Below, piece after piece: positions 46,562 to 59,500 of a stretch of 64,000 nt of DNA. Origin of the DNA: Saksenaea vasiformis B4078 (Eukaryota; Mucoromycota; Mucoromycetes; Mucorales; Saksenaeaceae). The translations under genes and the position numbers were made by a program. Every line of letters starts with the position of its first letter. Position 1 is the first letter of the stretch. Below the pieces are notes generated by a model that was given only the letters and a program-made list of their open reading frames with translations, searched no databases and was not told the origin of the DNA. The DNA lies in assembly GCA_000697055.1 (NCBI GenBank), contig JNDT01002238.1, positions 62,001-126,000 on the forward strand, in the 5' to 3' direction.

Positions 46562-47335
46562 AAGTAAGCCTTTCCCATAATGGTCCTATTGTTCACAGCC
46601 TGAAACTACAGTGCCGAACGCGCGATTGCCATCTTCTTTGTAACACGACATATAGGTGCTTAATACATACACGACATCGTCCGCTCTGCTTAGAATTCAG
46701 TAACCGTATTTTCGCGTGCCATGATCCGCGAATATATATGCATTCCGGATTTACACGCCATGACATGGATGTCTGCCTGATGAGTGGAAGATATACGATA
46801 CTGACCAGTAATAAAGAAAGCCCATGAATCTCACAGAAGACCGTTAAACATTCTAAAATCCATTTTCTCGAAAACTGCCAGTCCGTGATCGCGCTCGAGT
46901 AGGACAAACTTTGATGTTTCATGCTGTACAGGAAGAGTCAAAATGAATGAGAATATATAGACATGGAACTTTTTTTTGTTATGGCAGAAATCTACAGGTT
47001 ATCTGACACATACTTGGACTTTGTAACAGTTACTTGATCCCTATCGATCGCTTACTGCACAAACGCAAACCAAGTAACACGAAATCGTCAGCCACTAAAT
47101 GAAGATCCTTGTTTAGCAACGTTGCTCGTGCCCAAATTTATCTCTTGAGCTGCGAAATTCCTTTAAGCGAATCCTTCTGACAAGTATAGCTAGTCAAATG
47201 CTATAGCGTGTCTACGTGTCATGCTGTTCTACAAATCAAGGATCATCCAACGTTTCCATCCCGATACTTCGGCTTATGCATGATGCTGCTGCTGGTGGTT
47301 GATTAATGCACAAATGAGTAATCTCTAGACCGATC
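46562..47335. other. SHO1 3' region; nothing recognised
   Basis: About 770 bp. A 109-codon minus frame (46593-46922) overlaps the likely SHO1 3' UTR and has no recognised motif. Confidence 0.4.
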
Positions 47336-47977
47336 ATGGAAAAGGCGTTGCCCTCTTCCATCCCTTTCAAAGGAAACAACTTCGTTTTTATCGGAAATCT
47401 CAGTTATCAGTTACAAATTTGTAATACAATAGAAATCTGCTATGATGGACACATGCCATATTTTGATAACTTTGTAAAGATGGAAGCTCCAGTCCTGTCA
47501 TGCTTACATTACAGCCTTGGCGGCCCATCGAAATGCCGTTTTCAAGAAACTCCATCGTCCACGTATACATATCTCGTTCCTTTGACACGTTTCAGGATCA
47601 AAGAAATTTCACTCACACCAGAAGATACATTTACCATCATAAATTGGGACGAAGATGAATCTGTGATCTATGTACATGCTCAGCATTTCAGGTCTATTAT
47701 TTTGTTTTTCCAGTCTCTGGATTGAAAGACTCAGTTACTCTCCGCCCACACGGCCATTGCGACACAATGCGTAAAAAAGGCAAGAATTGATACTGTGAGG
47801 GGAGCAGAACTTTTCGGAGCCAATGTCAACTGCCATAAACTCATCCCTCTGCAATTGGCACGACAAGGTCGTCAAAATATTCATGTTCTTACTGCCAGAC
47901 TTGTACTTCTCCCTTGTTGTTTTACCATCAGATTGTCCGTAAATGGCAATGAACATGGAGACATATACTATGGCTGA
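47336..47977 (+). CDS. Hypothetical protein, possibly two exons
   Basis: Not recognised. A plus frame from 47336 reads like protein, especially FRIKEISLTPEDTFTIINWD and EDESVIYVHAQ near 47590-47690. A second open frame, ARIDTVRGAELFGANVNCHK to NGNEHGDIYYG, ends at a TGA at 47975-47977. A donor GTACAT after the Tyr codon at about 47670 and an acceptor just upstream of 47731 would join them in phase, but both are weak. It could equally be two chance frames or a decayed gene. No signal peptide, membrane segment or known domain is visible. Confidence 0.25.
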
Positions 47978-47994
47978 GGGCATGGACAAATATT

Positions 47995-48715
47995 TTATTC
48001 AATTCGAAGTACAGTAGCGGGAACTGGGTAAGCGAGACTCGAAAAAGACGCGTATAAAATAATCTTCGTACCGTGTAGATGATTCGAAGTGCTTGCGGAT
48101 AACAGCGAAATAGAGGAGTCTGGCGGTATTTTTAGATGATCTTTTACTAGATCGGGAGCCGTAGCCATTGTGAATATCATCTCTTGCTCATAATAATGGC
48201 ACCCCTGTGCAGTCAGCGATAGCGTGCAAGAGGGGTGGCGAAGGGCAAAATAGTGATTAAGAAGAATTAGTAGCTCAACGCTCGCTTCGCTGTAGGGGCC
48301 GTTTCTTGTGACAAGATCAGGGATAAACGGCGAGCGCGCGATCTGATTGATCGCTGGCATTATTGGACATGCGCACTGGGAGATCCGTTGGCTGGATGAT
48401 GGCATCGCTGTTATGGAATTGGACAGTGTAGTTGAGCGATGGTATGGTGTGGCCATATCCTGCGAAACTGGCAGCTCGTTGCATATTCGCACAATGTCGC
48501 TTTGGTGGAAGAGACTGGACCTGCAGTTCTTCTTTCATGCTCTTGTGCAATAGGTGAAGAGCCACAGGCTCACAATCCAAAGATGCGGCTGTATGAAATG
48601 CTTTTATTGTGGCGTTGGTCTTCAGTACTTGCTGACTGTCCTCTCGCATAATGAATGGTTCCAGTTTCTGCCTTTTTAAAGGCCAAGGACATTCTGCACC
48701 ATTTTGTTGCGGCAT
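47995..48715 (-). CDS. Hypothetical protein, probable two-exon gene
   Basis: Not recognised. Two overlapping minus frames can be joined in phase: MPQQNGAECPWPLKRQKLEP through HKSMKEELQ, then an intron ending TTTCGCAG, then DMATPYHRSTTLSNSITAM to the stop at 47995. The joined product is about 200 residues. The second part has a hydrophobic-rich stretch, ASVELLILLNHYFALRHP. The donor (GTCCAG) is poor, so the join is uncertain. It would converge with the frame at 47336-47977, with 3' ends 18 bp apart. Confidence 0.35.
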
Positions 48716-50816
48716 TGGTTTAGCTTTTCCTCCACGATCGCGCGCAAAATGGCTCTGAAAGGCTGGACAGACTCATTGACACTATTCAGTTTATTTGTAG
48801 AACTCGGCTAGCCATATGGCTGGTAAGCTAGAAAAGTCGCAGACAACAAGAAGCAAAGGGAAAAGAAAGGCAACGTCCGACCAATCGGATTGGCTTATGT
48901 CTTCTCACGTATGCGCCTGGCAACGAGAATAAAAGAGTCTTTTCGCCAACAACTCATGTATATTTTTAAAACAGAATGTAATCATACCGTGTACCACCCC
49001 GGATGGGATGCGCATTGGCGACTGACCCACGGGTCAGTATTGCACCAATGGTAAGTGAGATAACAAAGTATCATCGAGTGTGTGCTTATCGTGAATGGTT
49101 TGTAATCTACTCTAACAAAATTTTGCGCCTACGGGGAATCTAGTTTCACGTAAGTATTTACTTATTCTTATAAATGATATACTAACCAAGCATATTTTAT
49201 TTTCTCCCAGCGCAAACTTGATTCTCCATGGGCGCATAGTTTATCTAGATAGCGTAGATAACTATTCAATAAACAGTAAGCAAGGCTTAAACAATCACTA
49301 ATGCGACGTTGCAGGAACATTCACGACACAGCTTCTGACGAACTGACGCACAAAAGGGTAGCCTGCGGACGAGCTAAAGAAGATATATCGCTCTTTCACT
49401 TTCTTTCAAAGGCAACTATCTCCTTATCGGGAACTCTGTTACCGGTAACAGGTTCGTAATACCAAGTAGAAACCTGCTAATACAAATCTGCGGCATATAT
49501 TCTGAAAAGGGTGTAAGTACTGCAGTTTCAAGCTTACCCAACCATTAGCTATCCAATAAAATAAGGTCCTCGACAATACTCATCTTACATGCATACAGGT
49601 AGCACTTCTGTGGCCGCTACCCGGCCAGGAACTTCAGCTACTCCATCCCTCATCTGTAGTATCATTTCTCACTTTTGGAATATACAATTTGGATGCAGCC
49701 TCGCATGCATCGTTACCATTCCATGGCCATTGTAATGTTACATCAGCTTTGTCCGCGATTGGTAGGACAATGCACGTTAAAGAAGAGGAATAAATCTTAG
49801 CACATCATAGCACATGCTCAGTTTGATTGTCTCTGCATTTCATTATATGAGCACAACCTTCATGAGGTGGTTCTTGATAGGAAAGGAGAGTACGATACAG
49901 ACTAAGCATAAGGTCACTGAACGCTCGCATGTGCAGCTGTTGACTGCGATGCATATCTAGCGGGCAGTTCGCACTCGATGAGAAGCAGGGTGGCGAACGC
50001 TATTTCAAATTGGTTGTAAGCAGTCGCTTCTAACTACGCACTCCATCTCCAACCAGTTCTATTCTCACGCAGTGTCACTGAGAAGGCTTTGGTTGGCAAG
50101 TGAAGTTATAATTTTGCAGAATTGTTAACTTTTCATGGACCTATTTTCTTGTTTGAGAAACCATGTTTTCGCGCTAAAGCACATAATCCCACTAGTATTT
50201 GGTAGAATGAAACTTAAACTACTGATGAGAATGATATCTGTACTGGATACACCGGAGTGTGGTTCCCTTGTCATGGCTTTTCCAAGAAAAGTAAGTCTTA
50301 CAATATCCAGTTAGTTTGTGTCACCTTCTTTACAGCCGTGTACTTCCCCGCCTCTGCTTGGCGCTAATTTCGTCTGTATCTGTCATCAACTGTTGTCTAT
50401 AGACCACTCACATAGGATAATCTTCCTCATTGAGTTATATTTGTGAAATGAAGCCTGAAAGTACTCGTTTTATTTATCTTTCTTTTTTTTTATTTAGTGG
50501 ACCCAATGTGTCCCCTACGCTTGTAATGCATGACTGGTCTCTCTAACCACGCTCTGTAAGCGCATATATGAGTCACCAGTAAATGTCAGGGTTGGGCTGA
50601 GAAGTAGTTTCTATAATTGGCGTTGGTATCCAATTAAAGAGCGAGAAGCAAGCATTTGAATAGAATCGTCATTTATTTTTATTAAGTTGTATTAATGGGT
50701 CTGCGCACAGCGAGACAATTGTGCAAGGGGGGAGGAGGGAAGGAGGAAAAATATACATGGCGTGAATGAATTACGTTGATAAATAGTAGATGGGTATGTG
50801 TATAAGTAGGCATTGG
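48716..50816. other. 2.1 kb gene-poor stretch
   Basis: No open frame of note on either strand and no recognised element. The stretch is AT-rich and unremarkable. Confidence 0.45.
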
Positions 50817-51023
50817 TCAACAAGCCATTCGTGGTGCGTAGCATTGTTCAGATTCATCGATGAATTCGGGAAACGAGACATACGTCTTTTCGAATAAAGA
50901 TAGGTTCGCATTATTGGCTTCTGCAGCAGTCATTGATGAGGATGGTGCGGATGGTTGCTTCTCAAAAGGATGTACGAGTGTCTGAACGAGCTGAGCAATA
51001 AGATCGCGAAACTGCAATTGCAT
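50817..51023 (-). CDS. Possible 68-residue protein
   Basis: A single open frame of 68 codons with an A-rich leader (TTTTCAAACAAACG) directly before its ATG, a favourable fungal start context. The product starts MQLQFRDLIAQLVQTLVHPF (amphipathic helix), has a Ser/Ala/Asn-rich middle, and ends SEQCYAPRMAC with a terminal Cys. Length and lack of homologue recognition make it tentative; it might be the end of a longer spliced gene. No function can be given. Confidence 0.4.
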   Translation of the reverse strand: MQLQFRDLIAQLVQTLVHPFEKQPSAPSSSMTAAEANNANLSLFEKTYVSFPEFIDESEQCYAPRMAC

Positions 51024-51759
51024 CGTTTGTTTGAAAAGAACGAAGAAGTTTTTTTTTTATTTTTTCCTTTTTTTATATCTTCGAGGCAGCGCCCCTAGAA
51101 ATGACGTCAATTGTTTGATTCAGCACTTTTTTTTTTGGTGTCAGTCTTTACAACATGTCTCTCAGGAACAGTTTCACCCTGCTATCTAACAAACTGTTGC
51201 TTAGAAACTCCTATTGCTAAGAAAATTCCTCCATACATATTCTGCATGCGAGATGCTGAATCGCAACATTGTTTCATCCACAGTCGGTCAGTTATTTTGG
51301 ACATGAGCGCGTGGTGGATTCTCCATGTCAGTCAGAGCACTGCTAAAAAAAAAAAAGAAAAAGTAGCACCGTATTAAACCAATTATTCTATACTTAATTG
51401 ATATGTGTGGAGGTGATGCTTCCCCTTTTCGCGAATTGATTATCTGTAATAAGCTTCCAAAAATTAGACGGTTTCCATGTGCTCAGATCGTTCTGAAGTT
51501 GAATCTATTACGGGTACATCTTTCACCCATATAAAAAAATTTTCTTAATCCAGCCAACTCAGCCGGTAGATTTTCGGTTTTACATGCTGCCACTGTTGTA
51601 ATGATCATGATTTACGTGATACCAAAATCAAGTTTCCTAGTCATTATCTTTGTCCCCGCTTAGCTTGAATTTCATGTGCAGCGGAGACGGGCCGTGAGGT
51701 TCACGTGAAGTAAACTCACTGCATGTGTAAAAGAGTACAGCCGTTCTGGAAAGTAAAAA

Positions 51760-51799
51760 TTCGGGGTTTCGCTATGCGCACCCGCTGGCGCACCCCGAA
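51760..51799. repeat. GC-rich inverted repeat in AT-rich DNA
   Basis: TTCGGGGT and ACCCCGAA, 8-bp perfect arms, separated by 24 nt that itself contains GCGC...GCGC. The patch stands out from its AT-rich surroundings and could be the end of a small non-autonomous transposon. Confidence 0.45.
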
Positions 51800-54700
51800 C
51801 CCCGCAAAATTGATGTATTTTAAGGTCTTGGTGGTTTAGCTAATTCAGCAACAGATACGATATGTGTGGGTACTGTACATGACAGCAAGCACCAGTAAAT
51901 ACGTAAACAGAATAATGGCGTGTCAAAAGAACTTTCTATTTATTTCATTCGCTGTCATTTCGCTTGCTCTTTCTCTCGGTCGACGTCTACTGATAACGAT
52001 ACCTGTTTTTGCTGTATCTTTACATGTACAGTACCGTCCCCACATTATTTGTGACAAAGATCTACAAAAAAGCACATGTTATAACCGCGAAATTCCCACG
52101 AAAAAAAAAGGATGTAAGCCGTTTAGCTTTACGTGTCGTTGGTAATAGACTAAAGAAAAGAGCACATTACTCTCTTGCATGGGACACGACGTTGTATACT
52201 TTTCTTTGTGAATGACGCAGGGCCTTCCCCTCGTAGGGAGATCACTACAAAGACCGTGCGGCCAACGACAACTTGAGAAGTGCGCAGTGACTTTCTTAGC
52301 CTACCTGCAGGGATTTCTTTACATTTCTTTTACATCGCTGTGGACGCTGGTTGGGTCCGTCCCAGAGACGCTGATGAAGCGGTACGGCGGTAAAGATCCC
52401 GTTACTTTCCATCTTTTTTTTTCCCTCCTTTGATTCGCTAGCATTTGCCAAGCTCAACGACCTTAAGCCTTTTAAAATACGTCAAGGATGGGCATGCAAG
52501 AGAAAATCACAAACGCTATGTACATTTGAGCCCTACTCTTCGCCGGAGTGGCTGACTGACGAATAGTATAATTGTCTCCTGCACATCAGGAAGAGTTCAT
52601 CATCATAATGAAAAATAAAGTCTATTCATTTCATGTAATTTTCTTGACCCCTTTTTTGATGGGCTTGGGTTGGTTACTTGTCAACACACTCGTGGTATCT
52701 TGAGCTTGCAGGTTAAAGTGCTGCCTCTCCTATATTTACATGATTCTATTGCTCCAACAGCCATGATGAGTGGAATAATATCAGGATACGTTGGTTTGAG
52801 AATTTACGAAACGCTTATGAATAACAATTAAAAGACGTATATATGAAGACATGACCGGTCATGGAGATGGTGGATGTGTCGAGCACTAGACTTATACGAT
52901 GGTCTCTTAGGACTACCGTGGGAAGTAATCAAGCATACGTCCTTTTGAACGAGTGAGATCAAAGCCGACTCAGGTCCGAAGTCACCAAGACATCCATGAT
53001 GTTGTAGTTGACAAATTGCTAGTAACTGATCTTGCACGACTAACTAAATGGTTTTAGCGCGATGGATAAGTGATCTACGAGGCTAAAGGACGCAACTTTA
53101 TTTAATGCCACTTCGCGTCTTTTTGTAATGGACAGCAAGGGCCAACGTCAAAGAAATAGAATAATGACACGTTGTTCCCTTATCCACCAACACAAGCTTG
53201 GCGCAGGAGTTAGTGCCGTCCAATTTCGGGGAAGACTGCAAGTGCAGGTTTTGCACGTTTATCTTCACATCACACAAAATCACCGACCGTGTAACCTCAA
53301 CTGATTTCATTGGCCTATGATAATGCTGATAGTCTAGACTAGTTGTCAAGTTGGCGTGGGGCATCGGCACACAAAGTACGCACAAGATGCGCCACCTACA
53401 GGCCATTCAGCTGCGGTGAAAACTTGCCTTAAATTAACGTCGGACTTTTGTGAAAGTGGATACCATACTTCAGTTGTTGTTGCCTTTCCTCCTACTACTT
53501 TACACTCAGACTACAAGATCATACATACACTAAATCAGAATAGAGAACTAATAGACTTTCCTATGAAGTTGAAAAAGGCAACATCGTCAATAGTCACGGC
53601 GCATCTGAGCCGATGGATTATCTTGCAATGAAGAGACAGCCAACGCGGAAGCATGTGTCTGAGAGGCAGTTGTCAAGACATCAGTGATATAGTGCTGAAT
53701 TCAGGATCAATATCTCTTCTATAGAGCAGTAATGCCATGAGTTCCTCACCGATATGACTGGTGTCACTCATATCATGTTTCTTTGGACTGCGGATAGATG
53801 TAACATGTCATCCTTGCTATTCATAATCGTCTCCTTTGACAATTACCCGGAAAAGTGTGGAATACTTGCATCATTGTTTAGTGAGCTGCGCTTTCGTTGA
53901 AAGGGTTCACTGATCACAGGTCGCCTAGATAGTCCTCCTTGTGAGCGGTGAAGATGCTTGATGTAACATGTATGCTGGCAGGCAGCCAAACTCTGAACAT
54001 ACCTACTTGATCGGATTTGGTTCTAACTGACCGCATATGTGACCCCTTACAAGAACTTCCGCACTGTAAGTGCAGGAACGCACATGAAGGAATAACCTTG
54101 TATTGGTAGCTGTTAAGAAAACTCTTACTTCCTCTGTCTGTCAACGATCAAGCTTGACATCATCAAAAAAAAAATCGGGCAGTCTAGTTTGGTATTCTGT
54201 TTCTTGTATATTCACATTTAATGGCGACCACAGAAAGGTTGCAGAGATGAAAGTGTTGGATAGAACAGACGGTTCATACGGTTTGTTTCCGATACAGTCT
54301 TCATAGCAAGCACTAACTTCCGAGTCCAGCCGATTGGCTTAACGATGTTCACCAGCCAGGTAAGTAACTCAGAAGCCTAGTTGATGGGTGAACTTTTAAT
54401 CTTTATTAAAAATGGTGATTCGTTCTTGCGAAAGCTGCCGATACGCTCCAAACACGTTTCCATTCATCTTGCTGCCATACTATGGCATTCTACAGAAGGA
54501 AGGCTATTGACTGATTCCCCTTCAGAGCGGACAACTCTGGTGGTCTACCTTCAACTGCTCTGTTATCATTTGTTACTAGGCTATGTTCTAAGGGCTTTAC
54601 TATGCGTTGTGCTTGGTCAGTATCACACCCAAGGGCGATCCAAAAAGTTATGAGATAAATCTAGTCTTGCACCTGTTGCTGAGAGTTAAATTACACTGCG

Positions 54701-56278
54701 GTGGTGTGCCGTTGGCTTATTAAATCACAAAAGTACGTATACGAGCTTGTCATTTCTAGAATATCTTCTTCACTTCATCAAGGTAGCCGACAAGTTCAAG
54801 TCTGCCGTATTCGTCAACGACGCTGCCTTGGCATTTCTATGGAACACTCGATCGGTCGTCTATTTCTAAAAATGTATTATGTGGCACCCTGAACGCGTGA
54901 GATGGCGACAGAAAACAAAAACTGATACGCTCAAGCCGTCCATCTGTTCCTTAACACGCAACAAGACTCTTGCTTATGCGACATTGATTCTCACGGGAGG
55001 CCCACAAAAAGAACATACTTGAGCCACAAAAATTAAGCTCTTCTTGAATTTGACACGCTGCCATCACTGTCATAGACAAACGCCTACTGCTGCCACAGTC
55101 CTGTATAGATATGAACAGCAGCATCGTTACGCATTGAAAGAAATTCACGTACAAGTTAGCTCACCAAACTTGATTTCTGTAACTCTATCTACTATTGCGC
55201 AAGGAGATAGGTAGGGACATGCCAAAAAGGAGAAAAGAGATAAGTTGAAGCAATTTCCAGATGATGATGATTTTCCGTCTAAAACCTGATACACTACTCT
55301 CCTATTTCATCGTAAGTCGTTACCCTATTCTATTAGCTTTAGATTGTGGATATAAACATCACGTTGCTTCTCTATAATTGGGATGGAGTCAACGTCGAAC
55401 TCTCAAGCACAAAGATTAAATTGCTAAACCATGATATCGGACATGTGTCAAAAACTACGATTCTTCAAGTGATTCCTTTGAAGTCAAAGGCGTCTTGTCG
55501 TGCACCGTGTAGAACTGACAATCCATTCGTGTAAGTTACCTTATATGCGTTCTATGTGGAAAAAAAAGATCCGCGCACGGCCGTGCTGCTGTTCAGCTTT
55601 GTCTCCGACACGGTGTCTATGACGGAAATTGAATCCTAAGCGCCCACACGTTCCGACAACACCGTGGCTAGGCTTCATTCATTCGTCATAAAGATGCGTA
55701 CTATCCATTTTTGAGCCAGACACATGTATATACAAAAAATAAAATAAAATAAACTTGTGCGGATGGTCTAAATATTTCGGTGGAAGGTGTGGGAATGGGT
55801 CGGACCATCGGCCGATAACCAAAACCAACAAGTACGACATCCAAACGTAAAATCGTGCTACAACCCATTTAATACAGTAGCTTGTAGTATGTTTAGGATG
55901 AAAAGGGTAAAAAGAAAACATACAAGTTGATCTTAACGAGAAGCATTCTAGTTTTTTTTTCCTTCTTCGTCTTCTTCAGTATAGCTCAGCAAAGTTCTTG
56001 TTTGATGAAATATACATTTTTTTATTTAATTCGTGTGACAACGGGCGATGTGCTACTCGTTTTTGTCCATCTTCCGGACTGTATCTCATGGAGCGGGGAT
56101 GAAAAGCAAAAAGGTACAGTCAGTATAGAACATGTTCATGTATTCATGTAAGTCTGGAGCGTGTGGCGGTTGTCATCCGGTTGTCTCTCCGCAGACAAGA
56201 GAAGGGGTGCATCGCGTTTCCTTTTTTCAGCTAGACAGACTGAGACGCACTGGAACATTCATGCACTCCGTGGAGTAT

Positions 56279-56287
<9 letters not shown>

Positions 56288-56316
<29 letters not shown>
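56288..56316. repeat. GACA tetranucleotide microsatellite
   Basis: About seven uninterrupted GACA units after a short GA run, 250 bp upstream of the CH-spectrin start. Confidence 0.8.
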
Positions 56317-56317
<1 letters not shown>

Positions 56318-56565
56318 GATATCACATATCGCCGCGTCACGATATGATAGCTGCCAGAAAAAGCAACGTCTTGTGTTCCCCAGCGTCCTTTTTCCTAATT
56401 AGAGCCGCAACATTCTTTTCTCTTCGGCGTTTGACGAACCCTTTCTTTTCAACTCTTTGACAAATAACCGGGCCTCCACCCTCCGAGCCAGGCTAGCACA
56501 TATACCCTTCCCCCCCCCCTCCCGTTCGACACACTGTGCTCCCTTATGTTCTTCATCTCGGCATC

Positions 56566-59500
56566 ATGAGTTCGTCATCATCAAACACAACTTCAGCGAA
56601 CATTGGCAGATCTGGTTCCAGTCGATCACTTTTTCGGGAGTCTCTAGCTTCTGGTGCTTTTGGAGCACCATCCGGATCTGGCAGAAAGTCAAATCGCTCA
56701 CGACAAAATACAATCGGTGGTGATGTCTGGTTGACAGACGAAAGTCGCAATCTGAGCTCGGAGTATCAGGAGATACAAAAACGAACGCTCACAAAATGGG
56801 TCAACGCCCAGCTGTGTACAGTCAACGAACATATTGACAACATTGAAACGGACCTCCGAGATGGAAAGCGCCTTTTGAAACTCCTTTCGGTGGTGTCCCA
56901 GCAAACTGCACCAAAACCGGAGAAGATGAACATGCGTATCCACCAGCTTGCTAACGTTGCACAGGCCCTGGGTTTCCTGGAGAAGCAAGTTGGTGCCGAA
57001 ACCATGCCAGATATCGGAAACGAAGCGATTGTCAACGGCGATGTCAAGAAAACCTTGGCGCTTATATTTTTCATCATGCTCAAGTATCAAATCCATCTCA
57101 TCATCGGCGACCATGGTGAAGACTATGTCGCCTCCATCTCAGTAAGTTGATCAAATGATAAAATAAAAAGTGAGTTTGATATCGTTAAACGAGCGAAAAC
57201 CGGTTTTTCAGGAGCTGTCAGAACGAGAACGAGACGATGTGCTGCAGCATTCAAAAGACACTTTACCATCCGACACGCCTCCTGACACACCATCATCAAC
57301 GCTTCCGTCCAAACCACCTGCAAATAATAATAATAATAATGCCGCATCACTCCTCGCATCACGGAAAATGGGAAGCAGTTACTCTATTGCAGACAAAGCA
57401 CACGGAAGTACTGCAGCAGAGGCCAAAGTGGCTCTCCTCTTCTGGGTCCGTATCCAGTTAGAAGATTACATTGCAGCAAATATCATCCCAACTGTACAGG
57501 ATTTTTCTCGGTCCTGGAGAAGTGGCCTAGCGTTTTGTTTACTGATTCACCGACATGACCCCATTCTCATCCCCGATCTTTTTACGACGCACATGAAAGC
57601 CGACTTTTCCGAGAAACAGACGTGGCACACATTGCTGACTATGGCATTTAACCTAGCCGCATCCCATTTAGGTATACCGAGTTACCTTGACCCAGAGGAC
57701 CTGATAGAGGTTGAACATCCACATGAACCCAGCATCATGATGTATGTCAGCGAATACTACAAACTGATGTCACGGACTCAGCGAGAAGATTCGGAAGAGA
57801 CAAAGCGTGAAAAGAAAATTCGACGCCGAGCCAACATCGCCATGGCCATGGGGGGCGAGATTTCCTCCTCATCGCCACAGCCGATAGAGGAGCAAAGCGA
57901 TGACGACGATGATGGCGACACAGAGGAGACGGAACAGGAGGATGACTCCTTACTCGCAGCCCAGTCAAAACTCGCCGCAGAGGCACCTCCCAGCTCAGGC
58001 AAACTGGACATCGCTTCGTTGGAGCCGCCGGTGCCTGTACCCATGCCATCCGCTCGACGCCGGAAAATGCAGCACAGAAAGTCAACGTTGCCTGAGGAAG
58101 ACAAGGCTCGCATCAAAGCAGACTTGAACAGTCGTCTGCGGATGCAACTCACAGGTCATCTACCAAGAGGCGTCCATCCGCTCTTGGATCAGCTGCTCAC
58201 AATCAACGAGACGGTCATGTCGTTTATCAAGACCAACACGCGCACCATCGATGACATCCCAGAGGAATTTGTCGCCTCGACTGCGGTGTCGGAGTATATT
58301 GATGCATTGGAGATCATTGAAGAACAGGTGGAATCGGAGGCAGAACATCTGGACACGGCCAAGGAGGCCAAAGAGAAGTTAACATCACCACCTGAAACGG
58401 CGGATGATACGTTGATTCGCTTAACGGACCTCCAGCGATCTCAGGTGTCGAAGCTGTACGAGGTGCTGTTGAAAGAATGGAAAGATTTTGTGGAGTTACT
58501 GCAGTCCACAAGGGCAGATCTTCTCCGGGTAGAGTCAGACTTGATAGCCACGGAAGAGGATGCTAGCCGGTTTCAAGAGGAGGCCAACCGTGTTGGTGAC
58601 GAAATGGACAGATTGGAGCAATTATTGTACAACGTACCGCCCAAAGATGAGAAGAATAAGAAGAAGAAGAAGAATAATGATCCATTACACCCGCTGGACG
58701 GGACACAGGAAGTGGCAGAGGCGTTTGAACGAAGCGTCGAACAAGCCAAAGAAAAAGTAGAACACTTTGAGACGACGACATGGAAACAGTTCAAGTCTTT
58801 TACACGACAGTTCTCGCCTGTCGTGTTGCATGTTGTTTCTATCCAAAACACAGAGATCCACCACAAATACGACGCAATCATGACATTAACAAGAAGCATC
58901 AAGAAATCATGTGTACATTTCAAAAACGGTCTGGTACTGGCAAGCGTCATGTGTTCTGTATGTGAGGAACTGGAGGCTGTGCAAAAGATCATGGATAGCA
59001 ACGAAAAGGCAACAACGGATGATGCGATCCAGCATCTGGAAGACCGAGTCGCTGCTGTTCGTTCCAGGATACATCGAATTCGAGAAGAGTACGAGGAACT
59101 GTTGAGCTTGGACAGCCAAGTCGGCGCACGCTTTGCCGAGCGGTTCAAAGCCATGGAGATACGCTACGAAACGGTGCGAGACTGGGTCGATCAAGTCCGT
59201 GTCTGGTTCATCGAAGCTGAACGCATCCGTGAGTGGATCGAGGCCCGGATCAAGACCATTGAGGAACGCAACAAGGCCAACGTCTTTGATCCCCTCAGCG
59301 CCGAGCTTGCTATTTCAGAAAAGCTGGCGCACCGGTTGCACGAAGAGCACGAGCGACTGAAACGAAATGTCGAGCAGTTCAATGCCGACGATATGACTCG
59401 CCTACGATCACACGTCAAAACGCTCACCATGGAGAAACGGGGTCATGAGCTGAGCCCTGCTGATACCTCAACGATTGAAATCACACTGACAACACTCAAC

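Larger units (their letters stand above)
51024..56565. other. 5.5 kb gene-poor stretch before the CH-spectrin gene
   Basis: No gene recognised. Coding-like patches without known motifs occur at 51.92-52.15 kb (a hydrophobic start followed by four cysteines, 74 residues from 51915), 52.2-52.57 kb (+) and 53.10-53.41 kb (-). A GC-rich inverted repeat (51760-51799), a GACA microsatellite and a C9-type run (56510-56519) just upstream of the next gene are present. The last 300 bp are C/T-rich, as often seen in fungal promoters. Confidence 0.4.

Noticed and set aside
46593..46922. Minus frame with a VNPEC string like the one in the nuclease relic
   Set aside because: Only this short string is shared; the flanks do not align and no R-D motif follows, so it is probably chance.
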